Translations under genes and position numbers: made by a program | NCBI RefSeq assembly: GCF_028471945.1 | Contig: NZ_CP110128.1 | Location: 236,501-300,500, forward strand | Length of the DNA stretch: 64,000 bases | Direction of reading: 5' to 3' | Origin: Pseudomonas sp. WJP1 | Lineage (GTDB): Bacteria > Pseudomonadota > Gammaproteobacteria > Pseudomonadales > Pseudomonadaceae | Notes under the pieces: generated by a model | What the model saw: only the letters and a program-made list of their open reading frames with translations | The model's database searches: none | Told to the model about the DNA's origin: nothing | Shown here: positions 46,192 to 54,354 of the stretch, piece by piece | Position numbering within the stretch: the stretch's first letter is position 1 | Layout: every line of letters starts with the position of its first letter

Positions 46192-47421
46192 TTAGGCGCG
46201 TTCTGCCAACATCAGGAAATTGCGCGGTGTGAGTTTGGTGTCACAGAACGTGCCGAGACGAACCTTGTAGCCCTGCTCGCGCAGGAAAAGTGCTCGATCG
46301 AGCACCAGCCAAAGCTCCAGTGGGCGTCGGAAAAGTCCGCGCAGCAGCTCCAGATTGCGCACTTCAGCCAAACGTTGCCAACCGACGGTTTCCAGAGCCT
46401 GCCAATCCTGCGGGCCGATTGTGGATAACTCTTTGAGTTGGGCCAAATGATGGCAGTAATCGGCAAAGGGCTTGTCCAGCCAGGCGCTGGGCAGGGATGG
46501 CGTTGGCAGGTATTCGTCAACGCCACGCAGTTGCCGCTGCAGCAGGTCGAAGGCCAGGCGTCGAGCCATGGAGGTGTCGCGTTGGCGTCGGACGCGTGCA
46601 CCGGCGGTGACGGTTTCGCTCATCGGTAACGCCAGATCATCCAGAGACAGCTGTAAGTTGGAGGCCATGGCGACCGAGGAAAGTGGCGAGTACCGGGGAA
46701 GACTGATCCGGTTGTAGCAACAAGGAGCAATGGCGAGTTGTTTGCAGCCTGCTGCGCTGGCGAGTTGAATCAATCGCACGTGGAGATCGCCGCAGGCGTG
46801 CAGTGCGACGGGGGTGTGTTCGGCGTTTAATAACGCGGCTACATCGACAGCGAGCACATCCTGCTCGACATGCAGCGCATGCAGCTGATGGCGCTGACTC
46901 AGAGCCTGACCGCTGGCGACCAGTGTCGGGTCATATTCCAGGCAAGTCAGCTGTTGGCCGGTTTGCAGCAAGCGTCTTCCTAAGTGCCCTTTGCCCGAGC
47001 ACCAGTCCAGCCAATGCATGGGCGTATCGGCGAAGTTCAATCGACTGGCAAAGGTTTCTATTTGCTGCCACTTGCGCCCAGGTACGTCGACGTTCAATCG
47101 ATGACCCGCCGCTTCCAGCGCATGGGCGGGCAATTCATCCACGGTACTCAGCGCAAGGGACATCGTCGCCAAGGTTGCAAAAGGTTCCGGCGCATCCAAA
47201 AGGGCGGGTTGGTTGTGTGCGTTTTCCGCATCTTCCAGCGACCGCCCGCGCAGCCAGGCGGCCAGCTCGGGGTAGGAGGTTTCCCAGGGCAGTTGCAGAA
47301 GCGTGAAGGGCCGAGGTTTCCACAGCGCCTGATGCGCTGTCAGAAAGGTGTCCAGTGCGGTGAAACGGGCGAGCAGTTCCTCGCCCGTCAGCACCCGAGG
47401 ATCAACGCCCTTGGCAGGCAT
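46192..47421 (-). CDS. SAM-dependent methyltransferase-domain protein
   Basis: About 409 residues. The SAM motif is WLDWCSGKGHLGRRLLQTG (about 165-183), where CSGKGHLG replaces the usual GxGxG. A conserved-looking stretch APCCYNRISLPRYSPL with a CCY motif recalls the METTL25-like methyltransferase domain (Pfam PF13679). The ATG at 47421 overlaps the 3' end of the upstream permease by about 20 bases. Substrate unknown; RNA-protein targets would be the first guess for the family. Confidence 0.72.
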   Translation of the reverse strand: MPAKGVDPRVLTGEELLARFTALDTFLTAHQALWKPRPFTLLQLPWETSYPELAAWLRGRSLEDAENAHNQPALLDAPEPFATLATMSLALSTVDELPAHALEAAGHRLNVDVPGRKWQQIETFASRLNFADTPMHWLDWCSGKGHLGRRLLQTGQQLTCLEYDPTLVASGQALSQRHQLHALHVEQDVLAVDVAALLNAEHTPVALHACGDLHVRLIQLASAAGCKQLAIAPCCYNRISLPRYSPLSSVAMASNLQLSLDDLALPMSETVTAGARVRRQRDTSMARRLAFDLLQRQLRGVDEYLPTPSLPSAWLDKPFADYCHHLAQLKELSTIGPQDWQALETVGWQRLAEVRNLELLRGLFRRPLELWLVLDRALFLREQGYKVRLGTFCDTKLTPRNFLMLAERA

Positions 47422-48091
47422 CGACGCGCAACCAGCGCTCCAGCAGCTTGAAGCCGCGTACCAGCACATAGGCCATCAACAGATAGAACATGCCGGCGGC
47501 AAAGAAGATCTCCACCGGCAGGTAGGTCCGGGCGATGATGGTACGCGCCATGCCGGTCAGTTCCAGCAGGGTCACGGTGCTGGCCAGGGCGCTGGCCTTG
47601 AGCATCAGGATCACTTCGTTGCTGTAGGCCGGCAGGCCGATGCGCGCCGCGCGCGGCAGCATGATGTAGATCAGCGCCTTGGTTTTCGACATGCCCAGAG
47701 CCCGTGCCGCTTCGATCTCACCCGGCGGAATCGCCTGGATCGCGCCGCGCAGGATTTCAGCGATGTAGGCGGCGGTGTGCAGGGTCATGGTCGCCGTGGC
47801 GCACCAGAACGGATCGCGCAGATAGGGCCACATCGAGCTGTTACGGATCGCGTCAAACTGCGCCAGCCCGTAATAGACCAGAAACAGTTGAACCAGCAGC
47901 GGCGTGCCGCGGAAAAAGAAGATGTAAGCGTAGGGAAACGCCCGCACCCACCAGAGGCGGGATGAGCGCGCGATACCCAGCGGAATCGCCAGCAGCAGGC
48001 CTGCGATCACAGCAATGGCGACCAGTTCCAGGGTCAGGGTTGCGCCCTGGGCCAGTTTCGGCAGCCACTTGATGATGACTTCCCAGTTCAT
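47402..48091 (-). CDS. Polar amino-acid ABC transporter permease (HisM/ArtM type)
   Basis: A 229-residue inner-membrane permease with about five helices and the EAA-type loop EIEAARALGMSKTKALIYIM. It is one of two heterodimeric permeases; the other is the upstream gene, overlapping by 4 bases (ATGA). Family-level resemblance is to the histidine/lysine/arginine/ornithine group. Downstream it overlaps the methyltransferase gene. Confidence 0.88.
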   Translation of the reverse strand: MNWEVIIKWLPKLAQGATLTLELVAIAVIAGLLLAIPLGIARSSRLWWVRAFPYAYIFFFRGTPLLVQLFLVYYGLAQFDAIRNSSMWPYLRDPFWCATATMTLHTAAYIAEILRGAIQAIPPGEIEAARALGMSKTKALIYIMLPRAARIGLPAYSNEVILMLKASALASTVTLLELTGMARTIIARTYLPVEIFFAAGMFYLLMAYVLVRGFKLLERWLRVDACQGR

Positions 48092-48783
48092 TGGGTGCTC
48101 CTCGCGAAGCCGCGAGCGGCGCGTTTTTCCAGGAAGTGCATGCCGGTCATGGCCAGAATCGTCAGGCTCAGATACATGAACGCCGCGACCATATAGAAGG
48201 TGAACGGTTGCTTGGACACGGTCACGCCGATTTGTGCGTGACGCATGATCTCTTCCAGGCCGATCACCGACACCAGCGCGGTGTCCTTCATCAGGATCAT
48301 GAACAGGTTACCCAGGCCCGGCAGGGCGATGCGCCACATCTGCGGCATGATCAAGCGGGTGAAGATGCGCCATTTCGACAGGCCCAGGGCTACGCCGGCC
48401 TCACGATGGCCCTTGGGGATGGCGAGGATCGCGCCGCGAAACACTTCCGTGGCGTAGGCGCCAAAGCACAGGCCCAGGGCGATCACGCCCGCGGCGAAGG
48501 CATTGAGTTCAAGGTCGGGGTTACCGAAAAACTCGCCCAGGGCGCGCATCAGGTTAACCGTGCCGAAGTAGATCAACAGCACCCAGAGCAGTTCCGGGAT
48601 GCCGCGAACCAGTGTCGAATAAGTGCCGCCAAGCCATTGCAACGGCTTGTACGGGGAAGTCTTGGCCAAGGCGCCGAGCAGACCGAGCACCAGCCCCAGG
48701 CACAGGGCCGAGAGTGCCAGTTTCACAGTCATCAGCGCGCCAGCGGCGAGCGCCGGGCCGAATCCGTAGAGGTCGATAATCAT
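48088..48783 (-). CDS. Polar amino-acid ABC transporter permease (HisQ type)
   Basis: A 231-residue permease, the second of the pair. The membrane segments start MIIDLYGFGPALAAGALMTV, and the loop GHREAGVALGLSKWRIFTRL contacts the ATPase. It follows the binding-protein gene by 72 bases and overlaps the HisM-type gene. The arrangement, ATPase-binding protein-HisQ-HisM, is a complete importer. Confidence 0.88.
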   Translation of the reverse strand: MIIDLYGFGPALAAGALMTVKLALSALCLGLVLGLLGALAKTSPYKPLQWLGGTYSTLVRGIPELLWVLLIYFGTVNLMRALGEFFGNPDLELNAFAAGVIALGLCFGAYATEVFRGAILAIPKGHREAGVALGLSKWRIFTRLIMPQMWRIALPGLGNLFMILMKDTALVSVIGLEEIMRHAQIGVTVSKQPFTFYMVAAFMYLSLTILAMTGMHFLEKRAARGFARSTQ

Positions 48784-48855
48784 GGATTTCTTTTCAAATC
48801 GCGGCAGGCAATACCGTGAACCGGCGCCATCAGGCGCCGGTCAGGCAGGTCAGTA

Positions 48856-49602
48856 TCAATAGATGCTGAACGGGAAGTACTTGTCGTTGATCTTCTTGTA
48901 GGTGCCGTCGGCAACGATTTCCTTGAGCGCGATGTTCAGCTTTTCGCGGATCGGGTCGTTTTTACGCACGGCAATACCGATCTTGTCGCTTTCTTCCACC
49001 GGGTCGCCCTTGAATTCATAGGACTTGCCGGCGTCGCTTTTCAGCCACTCGTAGTTGACGTACTTGTCGGCCAGGATGCCGTCCAGGCGACCGGAAGTCA
49101 GGTCGAGGTAAGCGTTTTCCTGGGTGTCGTAGAGTTTGACTTCAACGCCTTCCATGTTGTCTTCAAGCCAGGTACCGGCCAGGGTTGCACGCTGGGCGCC
49201 GATCACTTTGCCCTTCAGCGAATCCTTGTCGGTCTTGAAGTCGACGTCTTTCTTGGCGATGAACTGCAGCTTGTTGGAGTAGTACGGGTCGGTGAAGTCC
49301 ACCGCTTGCTTGCGCTCGTCGGTGATCGACATCGAGGAGATCAGGAAGTCGAACTTCTTGGCGTTCAGGGCCGGGATGATGCCGTCCCAGTCGGAGGTCA
49401 CGACGGTGCACTCGACTTTCATCTTGGCGCACAGGGCGTCGCCGATTTCCTTGTCGAAGCCGACGACATTGCCACTGGCATCTTTATTGTTGAACGGCGG
49501 GTAGGCCGCTTCGATGCCCATCTTCAGGGTTTCGGCCATGGCACCGGCGCTGAACGCCAGGGTAACGGCGGCGGCCAGGAAGACCTTCTTGTAATTGCGC
49601 AT
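48856..49602 (-). CDS. Periplasmic polar amino-acid binding protein
   Basis: A 248-residue solute-binding protein. Signal peptide MRNYKKVFLAAAVTLAFSAG with cleavage near AMA-ETLK. The mature protein has the HisJ/ArgT-type signature GIEAAYPPFNNKDASGNVVG and GFDKEIGDALCAKMKVEC with a two-cysteine loop. GGAG precedes the ATG at 49602. Ligand is probably a basic amino acid by family, inferred. Confidence 0.9.
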   Translation of the reverse strand: MRNYKKVFLAAAVTLAFSAGAMAETLKMGIEAAYPPFNNKDASGNVVGFDKEIGDALCAKMKVECTVVTSDWDGIIPALNAKKFDFLISSMSITDERKQAVDFTDPYYSNKLQFIAKKDVDFKTDKDSLKGKVIGAQRATLAGTWLEDNMEGVEVKLYDTQENAYLDLTSGRLDGILADKYVNYEWLKSDAGKSYEFKGDPVEESDKIGIAVRKNDPIREKLNIALKEIVADGTYKKINDKYFPFSIY

Positions 49603-49615
49603 GCGGTTAGCTCCG

Positions 49616-50389
49616 TTAGCGGTTGCTGGACATGAATTGTTTGCAGCGCGCCGAAAGCGGGTTTTCAAACACCTGCTGAGGCGATCCTTGCTCTTCTACC
49701 AGGCCCTGGTGGAGGAACACCACTTCGCTGGAGACCTGACGGGCGAAGCCCATCTCATGGGTGACCAGCAGCATGGTGCGACCTTCTTCGGCCAGTGCGC
49801 GGATGACATTAAGTACTTCCTGGACCATTTCCGGGTCAAGCGCGGAAGTGGGCTCGTCAAACAGGATGACTTTAGGCTGCATGGCCAGGGTGCGGGCGAT
49901 GGCCGCGCGTTGTTGCTGGCCGCCGGACAATTGCGCCGGGTAGGCGTGGCGCTTGTCGGCGATGCCGACCTTGGCCAGCAGGGCTTCGGCAACTTCGATG
50001 GCTTCTGCCTTGCTCTGGCCGAGCACGCGGCGCGGGGCCTCGATGATGTTGTCGAGCACGCTCATGTGTGGCCACAGGTTAAAGTTTTGAAACACAAAAC
50101 CGATTTCGCTGCGCAGGCGATTGATCTGCTTGCCGTCGGCAGCGACCAGTTCGCCGTTCTTCGCGGCCTTGAGCTTGAGTTCTTCGCCGGCCACCAGGAT
50201 CTGGCCCTGGTGCGGGTTTTCCAGCAGGTTGATGCAGCGCAGGAACGTGGACTTGCCGGAACCGGAGGAGCCGAGGATCGAGATCACGTCGCCGTCGCGG
50301 GCGGTCAGCGAGATACCTTTAAGTACCTCCAGCGAGCCGTAGCGTTTGTGCAAGTTGCGGATTTCAAGCGCGGGCGTGGCCTCAGCCAT
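49616..50389 (-). CDS. Amino-acid ABC transporter ATP-binding protein (HisP type)
   Basis: A 257-residue ATPase. Walker A GSSGSGKSTFLRC, signature QLSGGQQQRAAIARTL, Walker B VILFDEPTSALDPEM, and switch His in LVTHEMGFA are all present. It is first in the operon, 13 bases before the binding-protein gene, so all four subunits are encoded together. Confidence 0.93.
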   Translation of the reverse strand: MAEATPALEIRNLHKRYGSLEVLKGISLTARDGDVISILGSSGSGKSTFLRCINLLENPHQGQILVAGEELKLKAAKNGELVAADGKQINRLRSEIGFVFQNFNLWPHMSVLDNIIEAPRRVLGQSKAEAIEVAEALLAKVGIADKRHAYPAQLSGGQQQRAAIARTLAMQPKVILFDEPTSALDPEMVQEVLNVIRALAEEGRTMLLVTHEMGFARQVSSEVVFLHQGLVEEQGSPQQVFENPLSARCKQFMSSNR

Positions 50390-50952
50390 GTGCGTTCCTC
50401 ATTGTGTATTCGCTCCTGCTGTTGGTGGCCTTCCTGGCGAGGCGGCCAAGCTAGCATAGCGTTTCAAGGGCAGCCAACAGCGCTACGGGCAGTAAACGGG
50501 TGGTATGTGGCAGGTTGTCGCATCGGCACAGCAGACTGTCGCCCCATCAACAACCGAACAGCCGTTTGAACCCTGCTTTCATATAAAAGCGCGGTGGCTG
50601 TCGCGTAAAAAAGGGCGCGATGTTGCCAGCTTTGGCGGGGGGTTGGAAGCGCTAACGGGCCAAAGGTGGCGGATACGCCCTTTTATCGTGCGTCGAGGGA
50701 TTTTTGTGTGTGTTTCCGGGGCGCTGGTTCGTTCATAAAGTGAGTCGCAGGGTAACGTTCTGGCAAAGTGCCATTAATATCAATGGCTTGCGATCTCTGT
50801 TCCGTCAGGGCGAAGTTCCCGAGCTAGACGGTTTTGAAACATTTTGGCGCAAATATTGCGTGCAGATTCCGGAACGCTCCGTTTGTTTCTTTTTACAAGA
50901 AGGAACACAGGCGGGATGCACGCATTCGCTTTTCCTTACAAAGGTAGTTTCA
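50390..50952. other. 563-base divergent intergenic region with sigma-54-type promoter
   Basis: It separates the ABC operon (minus) from the GABA-type permease (plus). It contains a TGGCA-AAG-TGCCA palindrome at 50762-50774 and a -24/-12 promoter at 50844-50859. The open frame reading into the permease from 50704 is an extension and not supported by a ribosome site. Confidence 0.6.
50844..50859 (+). promoter_or_regulatory. Sigma-54-type (-24/-12) promoter of the permease
   Basis: TTGGCGCAAATATTGC matches TTGGCACNNNNNTTGC except one base (G for A), with the GG and GC separated by exactly 10 bases. A start near 50871 would give an 80-base leader before the permease ATG at 50953. Confidence 0.65.
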
Positions 50953-52344
50953 ATGAGCAGTACCCAAAGCTCCAACGGCCTCGAACAGGGGCTCAAACCA
51001 CGGCATGTCACCATGCTGTCGATCGCCGGGGTTATCGGCGCCGGCCTGTTCGTTGGCTCGGGCCACGCCATCGCTGCAGCAGGCCCGGCCGTGCTCCTGG
51101 CTTACGCCGCCGCCGGAATGCTGGTGGTGTTGGTAATGCGCATGCTCGGTGAAATGGCTATTGCTTCGCCGGACACAGGCTCCTTCTCGACATACGCCGA
51201 TCGCGCGATCGGTCACTGGGCCGGTTTTACCATCGGCTGGCTGTACTGGTGGTTCTGGGTTCTCGTGATCCCGCTGGAGGCAAACGCCGCCGCAACCATT
51301 CTGCATGCCTGGTTCCCAGGAGTGGACATCTGGGCTTTCGCCCTGGTCATCACCATGCTGCTGACCGTGACCAACCTGTTCAGCGTGAAGAACTACGGTG
51401 AATTCGAGTTCTGGTTCGCTCTGGTCAAAGTATTGGCGATCATCGGCTTCATTGTTCTAGGCCTCATGGCGATCTTCGGCTTCCTGCCGGGCAGCCAGGT
51501 CAGCGGCGTTTCGCACCTGTTCGACACCCAAGGCTTCCTGCCAAATGGCATGGGCGCGGTACTGGGTGCCATCCTGACCACCATGTTCTCCTTCATGGGC
51601 ACCGAGATCGTGACCATCGCGGCCGCGGAATCGAAGAACCCAGGCAAGCAAATCTCCAAGGCCACCAACTCGGTGATCTGGCGGATCGGCTTGTTCTACC
51701 TCGTTTCGATCTTCATCGTCGTGGCCCTGGTGCCTTGGAACGATCCTGTCTTGGCCAGCCTGGGTTCCTACCAGACCGTGCTTGAGCGCATGGGCATCCC
51801 TAACGCCAAGATGATTGTCGACATCGTGGTTCTGGTTGCTGTTACCAGCTGCCTGAACTCGGCGCTCTACACCTCGTCGCGCATGTTGTTCTCCCTGGGC
51901 AAGCGCGGTGATGCACCGGCCATGTCCACCCGCACCAACAAAAGTGGCACGCCTTACTGGGCGGTAATGCTGTCCACGGGTGCAGCGTTCCTGGCAACTT
52001 TCGCCAACTACGTGGCTCCGGCTGCGGTGTTCGAGTTCCTGTTGGCCAGCTCCGGCGCCATTGCACTGCTGGTGTACCTGGTAATTGCGATCTCGCAACT
52101 GCGCATGCGCAAGCAGCGTATGGCTCGCGGTGAGAAAATCGTGTTCAGCATGTGGTTGTTCCCGGGTCTGACCTACGCGGTGATCGCATTCATCGTCGGT
52201 GCCCTGACCATCATGCTGTTCCAGGAAGCTCATCGCGTGGAAATCCTCGCGACTGGCCTGCTCAGTGTGTTGGTGGTGGCTGCTGGCTTGCTGGTAGCTC
52301 GCCGTCGCAAGCTGGAAAAAAGTGGCGCGGTGGTGTTGAACTGA
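50953..52344 (+). CDS. gabP: GABA-type amino-acid permease (APC superfamily)
   Basis: A 463-residue APC permease with about 12 membrane segments, beginning with the family-typical KPRHVTMLSIAGVIGAGLFV and the substrate-path GSGHAIAAAGPAVLLAY. The best family match by eye is the GABA permease GabP; AnsP or ProY-type relatives remain possible. The ATG at 50953 follows AAAGG. It has a sigma-54-type promoter, suggesting nitrogen-regulated uptake, and ends at a strong terminator. Confidence 0.85.
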   Translation: MSSTQSSNGLEQGLKPRHVTMLSIAGVIGAGLFVGSGHAIAAAGPAVLLAYAAAGMLVVLVMRMLGEMAIASPDTGSFSTYADRAIGHWAGFTIGWLYWWFWVLVIPLEANAAATILHAWFPGVDIWAFALVITMLLTVTNLFSVKNYGEFEFWFALVKVLAIIGFIVLGLMAIFGFLPGSQVSGVSHLFDTQGFLPNGMGAVLGAILTTMFSFMGTEIVTIAAAESKNPGKQISKATNSVIWRIGLFYLVSIFIVVALVPWNDPVLASLGSYQTVLERMGIPNAKMIVDIVVLVAVTSCLNSALYTSSRMLFSLGKRGDAPAMSTRTNKSGTPYWAVMLSTGAAFLATFANYVAPAAVFEFLLASSGAIALLVYLVIAISQLRMRKQRMARGEKIVFSMWLFPGLTYAVIAFIVGALTIMLFQEAHRVEILATGLLSVLVVAAGLLVARRRKLEKSGAVVLN

Positions 52345-52361
52345 TTCATACCGCGTAACGC

Positions 52362-52399
52362 AAAACGGCCGCTGTCAGTGATGACAAGCGGCCGTTTTT
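52362..52399. terminator. Terminator after the permease
   Basis: AAAACGGCCGCT with inner GTCA/TGAC and AGCGGCCGTTTTT, close after the permease stop. It can also serve the convergent small gene. Confidence 0.9.
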
Positions 52400-52415
52400 A
52401 TTTGAGCGGTAATCC

Positions 52416-52868
52416 TTACTCGGCTTTTTCTTCCGGCGCGTCCAGCGTCTGGCGGTAGACGTCTAGCGCATCGCCGAAGTCGGTAATGAACTGCGGGTCG
52501 GTCAGCCATTCCTGGGCGGCCTCGCGGTCCATGCCGTCGGCCCACATGCGGTAGTCGATCAGCATGTCGGCGGCCAGGTGGGTGGCGGCCATGCCTTCGT
52601 CGTCGGCGTTTTCCATGTCCAGCAGTTCTGGATGGTCGATGATGATGAAGGCGAGATTCGTCAGCAGCACGGAGAGCATTTCACTGCGGCTGACAGCTTC
52701 CGCGTCGCGCATTTTGCTGAACATCGCCAGGGTGTATTCCGGGATCGGCTCGCCGATTTCGCCCAGGTCATCGTCCAGTGCGGCAGGTTTTCTGCCGTGG
52801 ATATTGATCTGCTTGGCTTTGGCTTTTGCGCGTTTGGCGCGTTTCTGTTGCTTGTTCAGGGAGGCCAT
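52416..52868 (-). CDS. Small acidic protein with basic N-terminal tail (paralogue 1)
   Basis: A 150-residue cytoplasmic protein. The first 20 residues, MASLNKQQKRAKRAKAKAKQ, are strongly basic and nearly the same as in the next gene, while the rest is acidic and helical (AADMLIDYRMWADGMDREAA). The tail recalls nucleic-acid- or ribosome-binding extensions, but no family is recognised. It lies 6 bases after its paralogue, on the same strand, so the two are likely co-transcribed. Confidence 0.65.
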   Translation of the reverse strand: MASLNKQQKRAKRAKAKAKQINIHGRKPAALDDDLGEIGEPIPEYTLAMFSKMRDAEAVSRSEMLSVLLTNLAFIIIDHPELLDMENADDEGMAATHLAADMLIDYRMWADGMDREAAQEWLTDPQFITDFGDALDVYRQTLDAPEEKAE

Positions 52869-52874
52869 GGGAAC

Positions 52875-53291
52875 TCAGTTCGGTTTCTGTTGGGTTTGTG
52901 CCGCGATGGCGTCGGACGCCGCCACGTAGTCAGCCTGGAAGGATGGGGATTCGATCCACGCCAGGGCGCCGGCTTCATCGGTTTCGGTGGACCACTGGCG
53001 ATATTCGATCAGCGCCGCGAGGATGAAGTCCATCGCGCCTTCTTCGCCTTCCTGCTCGTACACCAGTTCCAGCAGCGGGTCTTCGAGGAACGCCGTGCAC
53101 ATGGCTTGCTGGCTGATCTTCTCGGCGTCGATCATTTTCTTGAACAGTTCGGTCAGGTCCACCGATTCGAAGTCGATGCGATCGTCGTTCGGGTCCAGCT
53201 CCACCGGCGCGGCGGCCCGTTGCGTGCGGTTCTGCTTGGCCTTGGCCTTGGCGCGGGAGGCGCGTTTTTGCTGCTTGTTGGCGGAGGCCAT
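52875..53291 (-). CDS. Small acidic protein with basic N-terminal tail (paralogue 2)
   Basis: A 138-residue protein starting at the ATG 53291 with MASANKQQKRASRAKAKAKQ, almost the same 20-residue tail as the following gene. The remaining body is acidic with a Glu-rich segment (YEQEGEEGAMDF). Beyond the tail, the two show weak but visible similarity (a region ending LIEYRQW vs LIDYRMW). They look like an old tandem duplication. Function unknown. Confidence 0.65.
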   Translation of the reverse strand: MASANKQQKRASRAKAKAKQNRTQRAAAPVELDPNDDRIDFESVDLTELFKKMIDAEKISQQAMCTAFLEDPLLELVYEQEGEEGAMDFILAALIEYRQWSTETDEAGALAWIESPSFQADYVAASDAIAAQTQQKPN

Positions 53292-53329
53292 GGGCGTCGT
53301 TCCGTAATTCGTTGAAAAGGGCTGGTGGC

Positions 53330-54292
53330 TCAGTTGCGTGGCACTGTGCGCCCGGGTGTGCCGGGGGCCAGCTCGCCGTTTTGCAGCCAGGACAGTGCAA
53401 TGGGCCATAGTGTGGCTTGGTATGCGCTGCGAAAAAAGGCGAAATGTCCAACTTCTTGCTCGCCGATGTCTTCGGGGCTAATGCGCAGGTGGGTGTTTTT
53501 GCTGCCGGTGAAGTAGCCGAGCAGGCGCTCGATGGCCGGGATTGTGCCGTAGGGATCGTCGCTGATGCTGATGGCCAGGGTATTCGCGGTGACTGCAGCG
53601 AAGTTCCTGACATGGCTGTCCTGACCGCTGGGGCGCTTTTCGTAGCGAGCGGTGGGCGTGCTCCAGTCGTGGACGACACCGGCTGGGGTGTCTTCCAGCC
53701 AACCGAGGCGTTTGCCGGGGAAGTAGCCGTATAGCCTCGTCACCAGCGGCATCACCACGTGCCACTTGCCAAACATCCGCCAGCGCTGGGCGGGGTTATA
53801 GTCGCGCCAGTAAGCGAACTGCGCACCGACCGTCACCAAATGTCGGATGAGTTGTCCGGACGCTCCCAGGCCCGCTGCACAACCGCCAAAACTGTGGCCG
53901 ACCACATCGATCGGCTGGCCGGGAAACTCACGCTGTGCGCGCTTGAGCATCGCCTCGAAGTCCAGGGCCCCCCAGTCGGACCATGACGCCTGCAATCCTT
54001 TGATCGATGCCGGGCGCGACTCACCGATACCGCGATAGTCATAGGTGATGACATCGAAGCCGTTGGTAAACAGGTAATCGGCGAAGCGCGAGTAGTGTCG
54101 GCAGCGGACCGATGTGGCGGCGTTGATGATGACCACTGCTCGGGAAGTGTCCTGCCGCGCATGCCGCCAGGTGAAGCCGCCGAGGATGAAACCATCGGCG
54201 GCAGGTTGCTTGAATGGTTCGCCGGAAGTGCCAGCTGTCAGCGGCAGTTCGATTTGAGTCGGGGCGAGTGAGGGGGTGTCCTGCAAATTCAT
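53330..54292 (-). CDS. Alpha/beta-hydrolase
   Basis: A 320-residue alpha/beta-hydrolase fold protein. The nucleophile elbow is VVGHSFGGCAAG (Ser near residue 138), preceded by the strand-turn TYDYRGIGESRP with an oxyanion-like region. The final His region is EVGHFAFF. AAAGG lies 10 bases before the ATG 54292; the frame remains open upstream to 54358. It follows the DUF1016 gene after 62 bases. Substrate unknown. Confidence 0.8.
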   Translation of the reverse strand: MNLQDTPSLAPTQIELPLTAGTSGEPFKQPAADGFILGGFTWRHARQDTSRAVVIINAATSVRCRHYSRFADYLFTNGFDVITYDYRGIGESRPASIKGLQASWSDWGALDFEAMLKRAQREFPGQPIDVVGHSFGGCAAGLGASGQLIRHLVTVGAQFAYWRDYNPAQRWRMFGKWHVVMPLVTRLYGYFPGKRLGWLEDTPAGVVHDWSTPTARYEKRPSGQDSHVRNFAAVTANTLAISISDDPYGTIPAIERLLGYFTGSKNTHLRISPEDIGEQEVGHFAFFRSAYQATLWPIALSWLQNGELAPGTPGRTVPRN

Positions 54293-54354
54293 TGGCGTCG
54301 GACCTTTGCGGGTAGCTGCCAACAATAGTCCTCGTACCGCGTATGAACAATCCA

